NCBI GenBank assembly: GCA_021796175.1 | Contig: JAJYOM010000054.1 | Coordinates: forward strand, 1 to 9,868 | DNA: 9,868 nucleotides | DNA from: Thermoplasmata archaeon | GTDB taxonomy: Archaea; Thermoplasmatota; Thermoplasmata; Sysuiplasmatales; Sysuiplasmataceae | Direction: 5' to 3' | In this document: one piece after another, positions 6,544 through 9,868 of the stretch | Layout: every line of letters begins with the position of its first letter | Position numbering within the stretch: the stretch's first letter is position 1 | Program-made: the position numbers and the translations under genes | The notes under the pieces: generated by a model | Database searches by the model: none | Told to the model about the DNA's origin: nothing | Seen by the model: only the letters and a program-made list of their open reading frames with translations

Positions 6544-8181
6544 CTACCGGCCCGCCTCCATCCATTCCAGGCTGACCGCTCGCTCAAGAAGCTCCGGATC
6601 AGCCCTCCTGTTGAGCATGTGTCTTTCGATATATGTTCTTGCCATAGGCTTCAGCGTTTCCCCTGCAGGCGAGTCGGCCGCATCCTGAAAATAGACGGCT
6701 GCGGTAACAATCCCAAGGGCCCTGAGTATGTCCTTGCCATAAAAATCGGAAACGTCAGAGCGCAACATCTCCCCCACTTCCAGGCGTGTCCGCTCCAGAG
6801 CATCCGTGAGTGCTACCTTAAGTTCGCTGTCTCTGCATCTGGAAACAATACCACCAAGTGTGCGGTAGAGTATCTCATGCGTCCGCTTCTTTGTCATGAG
6901 TTCCAGAAGATCCAGCGCCTGTATGTTGCTTGTTCCCTCCCATATCGAGGTCACGAGTTCATCCCTGTGAAACTTCTCCATTGGAAATTCTGAAAGAAAA
7001 CCACGTCCCCCCATTATCTCCAGGGCATACTTGGTTACGGCTGCACCAGTTTCGGATGCCATGTTCTTGGCGATATGTGTAAGCATCCTTGCGAAATTGT
7101 AGCCGTCGTCGTATGGCGGAGTTGAGTTGCTGCCTTCAGAGAAGTGCTTTGCTGCGACCAGCGAGACGGCCAGCGCCGCCTCCAGATCCGACTCCAGTTC
7201 GATAAAATCCCGTGCAAGCAGTGGATGACTTATTATGCTCTTCCCGAAGGCAGAACGTTTGCACGCAAACCTGTACGCTTCCCACAGCGCTTTCCTCGCT
7301 ATCCCTGCGGCAGCGAGCGCGTCATCGATCCTGGATATCGAGAGTATTTCCATGGCATAGTATATCCCCTTCCCCTTCTCACCCAGCAGCATTCCCTCTG
7401 ACCCTTCAAGCTCCACCTCTCCCGTCGGGACAGCTATAGTTCCGAGCTTGTCCTTCAGCCTTCTCACAATATAGTTGTCCTCCCCATCAGTGCGCTTTGC
7501 AGGAACGAAGTATACTGCTATCCCCCTAGCCCCGGGAGGTGCACCCTCTGGACGTGCTGTGACTATTGCCCCGTCCGCTATCCCCGCGTTGCTGGCAAAA
7601 TACTTTTCATGCCCGGTCAGTCTCCACCTTCCTTCTGTTTCAATGGCAGTTGTTGTACACATACCCAGATCACTGCCGCCCTGTGTTTCGGAGTAGTAGG
7701 TGGCGCCGTACCATGGATTATTCCTGTCGGTGAACCTGTTCAGGTATAAATTGCGCAGTGCATCTCCGCCATACTTCTTCAGCGCGTAGGCGGTCTGGGC
7801 TGTCAGAGTCAGTGTGCAGAATATGCCTGAGTCGGAGATGAGATATCCGGCGACAAAGTGGTATCTCATGTCACCGCTCTCTATAGACTTCCTCACAGTG
7901 CCGAAGTTCTGAAGGTCCTGAAGGAGCCTCCGGTGATCTGGAGAAAGCCATACTGCGTTGACTCTGTTCCCCATGATGCCGCGGGTCGCAAGAGTTGGTC
8001 TGGCGTACCTGTCGATATAGAACGCTGCCTCGATCATGCTTCCGGATATGTAACGCCCCAGCTCCTCCATTTCGGTGTCGGGGGTGAAGCCGATGTAGCT
8101 GAGCAGTGCGCCAAGAGGGAGGTCGTCAGATGAGTAGTTTACATCACCGCATAGAAACAGTTCTGAAAAGTCAAGCTGCAT
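6544..8181 (-). CDS. Acyl-CoA dehydrogenase family flavoprotein, AidB-like
   Basis: A 545-aa FAD flavoprotein. Ordinary acyl-CoA dehydrogenases (about 380 aa) introduce an alpha-beta double bond into acyl-CoA; the longer AidB branch (E. coli AidB is about 540 aa) has an extended N-terminus and a C-terminal helical domain. Seen here: an N-terminal helical part (1-155), the FAD/substrate strand YYSETQGGSDLG (162-173; AidB has TEKQGGSD at this place), HEKYFASN (191-198), the diagnostic RLKDKLG (241-247), RSAFGKSIISHPL (309-321), EIMGGRGFLSE (388-398) and SIWEGTSNIQALDLL (412-426). E415 in WEGTSN is at the position of the MCAD-type catalytic base, so dehydrogenase activity is possible. Residues 430-545 form an extra helical C-terminal domain as in AidB. 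ATG 8181 has no Shine-Dalgarno but a TATA-like box about 25 nt upstream, pointing to a leaderless mRNA. Convergent with the aldo-keto reductase. Whether it acts in fatty-acid or branched-chain acyl-CoA metabolism or has an AidB-like alkylation role is undecided. Confidence 0.93.
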   Translation of the reverse strand: MQLDFSELFLCGDVNYSSDDLPLGALLSYIGFTPDTEMEELGRYISGSMIEAAFYIDRYARPTLATRGIMGNRVNAVWLSPDHRRLLQDLQNFGTVRKSIESGDMRYHFVAGYLISDSGIFCTLTLTAQTAYALKKYGGDALRNLYLNRFTDRNNPWYGATYYSETQGGSDLGMCTTTAIETEGRWRLTGHEKYFASNAGIADGAIVTARPEGAPPGARGIAVYFVPAKRTDGEDNYIVRRLKDKLGTIAVPTGEVELEGSEGMLLGEKGKGIYYAMEILSISRIDDALAAAGIARKALWEAYRFACKRSAFGKSIISHPLLARDFIELESDLEAALAVSLVAAKHFSEGSNSTPPYDDGYNFARMLTHIAKNMASETGAAVTKYALEIMGGRGFLSEFPMEKFHRDELVTSIWEGTSNIQALDLLELMTKKRTHEILYRTLGGIVSRCRDSELKVALTDALERTRLEVGEMLRSDVSDFYGKDILRALGIVTAAVYFQDAADSPAGETLKPMARTYIERHMLNRRADPELLERAVSLEWMEAGR

Positions 8182-8201
8182 GAAGCATAATCAGGCCGGG
8201 C

Positions 8202-8209
8202 TATTAATG
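8202..8209 (-). promoter_or_regulatory. Candidate TATA box of the acyl-CoA dehydrogenase
   Basis: On the minus strand CATTAATA is centred about 25 nt before ATG 8181, the usual TATA-to-start distance in archaea, so transcription would begin at or next to the A of the ATG. No Shine-Dalgarno is present, in line with a leaderless transcript. It lies just after the end of the transposase remnant (8220-8330). Confidence 0.5.
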
Positions 8210-8219
8210 AGTTTGTCCC

Positions 8220-8330
8220 TCATCTCCCCGTCATGTCTGCCACTGGTCTCATTTCAGTGAAGTGCTCCATTATTACTGCAAACTTCTGATCAGGAGTCCA
8301 TTTCCTGTATACACTCTTCCCTTGCTCCAC
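8220..8330 (-). pseudogene. Transposase N-terminal remnant (IS3 OrfA-like helix-turn-helix)
   Basis: A 36-codon minus-strand frame, GTG 8330 to TGA 8220, too short for most ORF callers. It contains YRKWTPDQKFAVIMEHFTEM followed by RPVADMTGR. The pattern basic-(W/Y)-(T/S)-P-(E/D)-x-K-(F/A)-x-(V/I)-hydrophobic, followed by a short linker and A-x-hydrophobic, is the first helix and turn of the HTH found at the start of IS3-type OrfA and related transposases. A stop comes just where the recognition helix should follow, and no continuation is found before the acyl-CoA dehydrogenase promoter, so this is a truncated relic. The GTG is preceded by GGTGAT, a possible ribosome site, and lies one base after the stop of the 75-codon frame upstream. 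No terminal inverted repeats were recognised. The family call rests on motif resemblance only. Confidence 0.5.
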
Positions 8331-8331
8331 A

Positions 8332-8559
8332 TCACCGGATCATTCCTTCGAGAACGGTCCGTTCTTCGACTCGAAAATAGCCACTTTGCTCATGAAGCAG
8401 TTCCGCAAGATTGAGAGCATGGTCTTCCACTGGTCCGATATGGACGACCCTTCCATAAAGAGAGATGTTTCGAAGCACGCCAATCAGAAGCCGGGCCAAC
8501 TGGTTTGGATTAAGCTTTTCTGAACAAATACGACTGTGAATAATTCTGTCAAAGAACAT
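8332..8559 (-). CDS. Orphan small hypothetical protein (75 aa), uncertain
   Basis: I do not recognise this protein. It opens MFFDRIIHSRICSEK, has a hydrophobic/basic middle (ARLLIGVLRNISLYGRVV, about 22-39) that could be an amphipathic helix followed by strand, then an acidic helical stretch (DHALNLAELLHEQSG, about 46-60) and ends EERTVLEGMIR. No signal peptide, cysteine cluster or clear membrane span. It uses more CGN arginine codons than its neighbours. No Shine-Dalgarno precedes ATG 8559; TATA-like CCTATATAGG (8598-8607) is about 44 nt upstream and could give a short leader. Its TGA is one base from the GTG of the transposase remnant, so it may be part of the same former element. The opposite strand is open too (about 8289-8523, with ATG 8392 giving 43 codons), so which strand, if either, is coding is unclear. 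It lies divergent to the integrase, where small regulators of mobile elements are often found. Confidence 0.3.
   Translation of the reverse strand: MFFDRIIHSRICSEKLNPNQLARLLIGVLRNISLYGRVVHIGPVEDHALNLAELLHEQSGYFRVEERTVLEGMIR
8351..8365. repeat. 15-bp inverted repeat AGAACGG-t-CCGTTCT
   Basis: A perfect 7-bp inverted repeat around a single central base, inside the orphan frame and close to the transposase remnant. It could be an operator or an element end, but nothing confirms either. Confidence 0.3.
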
Positions 8560-8569
8560 TCACGGTCTG

Positions 8570-8577
8570 TATAAAAA
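8570..8577 (+). promoter_or_regulatory. Second TATA-like element, TATAAAAA, upstream of the integrase
   Basis: TATAAAAA matches the archaeal TATA consensus well and would start a plus-strand transcript near 8597, giving a leader of about 65 nt before ATG 8662. It is followed directly by the GC palindrome CGGGCCCG (8578-8585). It is an alternative or additional promoter to the one at 8625-8635. Confidence 0.3.
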
Positions 8578-8596
8578 CGGGCCCGCCGGGGTCTAG

Positions 8597-8651
8597 TCCT
8601 ATATAGGTTTTAAAAGTTCCTAAATTTTATATATTACGATACATATAGGAA
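8597..8651. promoter_or_regulatory. Cluster of TCCTA/TAGGA half-sites around the integrase promoter
   Basis: The palindrome CCTATATAGG (8598-8607, preceded by T), then TTCCTA (8617-8622), then TAGGAA (8646-8651) repeat one half-site in both orientations. The last two form an inverted pair flanking the AT-rich core that holds the integrase TATA box. Such clusters can be operator sites or recombinase arm-type sites; neither role is shown. Confidence 0.4.
8625..8635 (+). promoter_or_regulatory. Integrase TATA box
   Basis: TTTTATATATT is centred about 32 nt before ATG 8662, so transcription should start around 8656-8658, giving a leader of only a few bases. AGGAAGTG (8647-8654) resembles a weak Shine-Dalgarno but would then lie at or before the transcript start. 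Confidence 0.55.
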
Positions 8652-8661
8652 GTGGATCTGA

Positions 8662-9868
8662 ATGAAAGCGAAGTATACTAGCCTATTGGATAATGAGGAA
8701 TTGAGCCTGTGGATAGGGAACATAAAACGCGGTTCAGGAACGACGGCGGAAGTCTACCTGAGACGAATGGGGAAGTTCTGTAAGGACAATCAGATAGCTC
8801 CTGACCAGCTGCTTACAATGGATATCAAGCAACGGGATACATTGCTTCTGAAATACATAAGCAGACTGGAAACGGAAGGAAAGGCCGGAAGTTACATCAA
8901 ATCGACGTTGAAACCAGTTCGTTCCTGGTTGAACTGGAATGGTGTCTCTACCGGTAGGAAGATTAAGATAAAGGGTGCAGACAGGACACCAACACTCCGA
9001 AATGAGACAGTTCCTGATCAAACTGAACTTAAGAAGATACTCAACGCGGCAACTGTGCAGCAAAGAGCTGCTATTGCGATTGTTGCTTTTGGAGGTTGTC
9101 GCCCTGAGGTCTTGGGTAACCACTATGGAACTGACGGGCTAGTTCTCGGCGACCTTCCAGAATTGACAATCAATGAAGAGGAAATCAGGTTCGAACAGAT
9201 ACCAGCTATGGTTGTAGTTCGGGAAGAACTCAGCAAGACTGGTAACAGGTATTTCACTTTCGTTGGACCTGAAGGGTGCGGGTATCTGAAAGCGTACCTC
9301 GAGTACAGGACAAAGAGCGGGGAACATCTTACCAAGAAGTCACCGCTGGTCACGCCCATAAGACGTGAGAAATCATTCATTCGGACCACCAACATAAGCG
9401 ACATGATACGCAATGCTCTACGGACTGCTGGCAACAGGAACAGGCCATATGTACTGAGGAGTTACTTTGCCACCGCACTAATGCAGGCTGAGAGCAGGGG
9501 ATTGCTGAGGGACTGGCGTACCTTTTTCATGGGACACAAGGGAGACATTGAGCACGTTTACACTCTCAACAAGAACAATCTCAACAGCGATTTAGTGGCG
9601 AGGATGCGCCAGGCATATGCTGCCAGCGCTGATTTACTCGAAACTGAACACTCACGGGATTCTATGAATGATTTGTGGTCAAAAGTATTCACTGAGATGT
9701 CCACGGAAATCTACGACCTCGAGCCATCAGAGGTAATTGACCAGCCGAAAGAAGTGGTTTATCAAAAAATACGTGACAAAATGAGGTCACAGGGTAACGA
9801 CCTCGTGAAGCTGATTGCTGACACGCTGGGGATCGATATTTCTGATGAGAAGCTGAAGACAATTGAAA
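8662..9868 (+). CDS. Tyrosine recombinase / integrase, archaeal YxxR type (3' end cut by window edge)
   Basis: A site-specific recombinase that cuts and rejoins DNA through a covalent 3'-phosphotyrosine. I translated 402 codons from ATG 8662 with no stop; the gene runs off the right edge. N-terminal SAM-like core-binding domain (about 10-95: RGSGTTAEVYLRRMGKFC, then SYIKSTLKPVRSWLNW). Catalytic domain (about 120-310): first arginine R147 in FGGCRPEVLG, beta-hairpin lysine K192 in ELSKTGNRYFTF, box II YVLRSYFATAL with R266 and Y263 where most families have histidine, H292 in FFMGHKGD and nucleophile Y300 in EHVYTL. The R-K-YxxR-H-Y set is complete for the archaeal variant. Beyond the tyrosine at least 100 residues continue, mostly charged helices (from about 311), longer than in phage integrases; this tail may carry arm-binding or oligomerisation functions (inference). 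It starts right after an AT-rich promoter with repeated half-sites and near a broken transposase, so it likely marks the edge of an integrated element to the right. No tRNA gene is seen beside it. Confidence 0.9.
   Translation, partial: MKAKYTSLLDNEELSLWIGNIKRGSGTTAEVYLRRMGKFCKDNQIAPDQLLTMDIKQRDTLLLKYISRLETEGKAGSYIKSTLKPVRSWLNWNGVSTGRKIKIKGADRTPTLRNETVPDQTELKKILNAATVQQRAAIAIVAFGGCRPEVLGNHYGTDGLVLGDLPELTINEEEIRFEQIPAMVVVREELSKTGNRYFTFVGPEGCGYLKAYLEYRTKSGEHLTKKSPLVTPIRREKSFIRTTNISDMIRNALRTAGNRNRPYVLRSYFATALMQAESRGLLRDWRTFFMGHKGDIEHVYTLNKNNLNSDLVARMRQAYAASADLLETEHSRDSMNDLWSKVFTEMSTEIYDLEPSEVIDQPKEVVYQKIRDKMRSQGNDLVKLIADTLGIDISDEKLKTIE

Noticed and set aside
7035..8133. Several short frames on both strands inside the acyl-CoA dehydrogenase
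   Set aside because: They are shadows of a 545-codon gene whose family motifs are complete.
8289..8523. Plus-strand open stretch with ATG 8392 (43 codons)
   Set aside because: No ribosome site, no recognised motif, and it competes with the longer minus-strand frame on the same DNA; recorded only as an alternative.
8578..8600. GGGCCCG...GGTCTAGTCC, reminiscent of a tRNA 5' end, which would make an attractive integrase target
   Set aside because: U8 is missing, the D-arm does not close, and no anticodon arm, T-arm or matching acceptor strand follows on either strand.
8734..9434. Minus-strand frames of 129, 103 and 62 aa antisense to the integrase
   Set aside because: The plus frame there carries all the tyrosine recombinase active-site residues in the right order.
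1..9868. CRISPR arrays, rRNA and complete tRNA genes
   Set aside because: No regularly spaced repeats, rRNA-like stretches or complete cloverleaf signatures were seen on either strand.

Overview
The window looks archaeal and probably chromosomal. The evidence is an SMC ATPase whose start is preceded by a perfect match to the archaeal anti-Shine-Dalgarno (AGGTGAT), several TATA-box promoters placed where archaeal ones sit, and two genes (acyl-CoA dehydrogenase, probably glycosyltransferase) whose TATA-to-ATG distance suggests leaderless transcripts. The SMC Walker B context (FLDEVDMFLDG) together with an Egh-like membrane glycosyltransferase and an AidB-like acyl-CoA dehydrogenase fits a euryarchaeal lineage, possibly Thermoplasmata. 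That placement is inference from family resemblance only.

Layout. (1) Positions 1-3529, minus strand: a nearly complete smc gene of 1176 visible codons that runs off the left edge within its last few residues. No stop interrupts this frame. (2) 3530-3784: a divergent regulatory region with a symmetric 15-bp TATA palindrome, a 12-bp perfect palindrome in the smc leader, and a nested stem-loop upstream of the glycosyltransferase. (3) 3785-4945 plus: membrane GT2 glycosyltransferase; 5014-6045 plus: aldo-keto reductase. They lie 68 bp apart and may be co-transcribed. (4) 6046-6543: a convergent stretch of about 500 bp with no recognisable gene. (5) 6544-8181 minus: AidB-like acyl-CoA dehydrogenase. 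(6) 8182-8661: a patchwork of a 36-codon transposase N-terminal remnant, an orphan 75-codon frame, and an AT-rich promoter with repeated half-sites. (7) 8662-9868 plus: a tyrosine recombinase/integrase with the archaeal YxxR variant of the active site, cut by the right edge.

The left two thirds reads as ordinary host chromosome (chromosome organisation, glycan synthesis, redox and lipid metabolism). From about 8.2 kb rightward it turns accessory: a broken transposase next to an integrase suggests the left border of an integrated element, or a recombination hotspot. The metabolic genes do not form an obvious single pathway. I did not find a clear undescribed multi-gene system. The best candidates for something new are the integrase border region with its orphan frame and repeated sites, and the structured smc/glycosyltransferase intergenic region.
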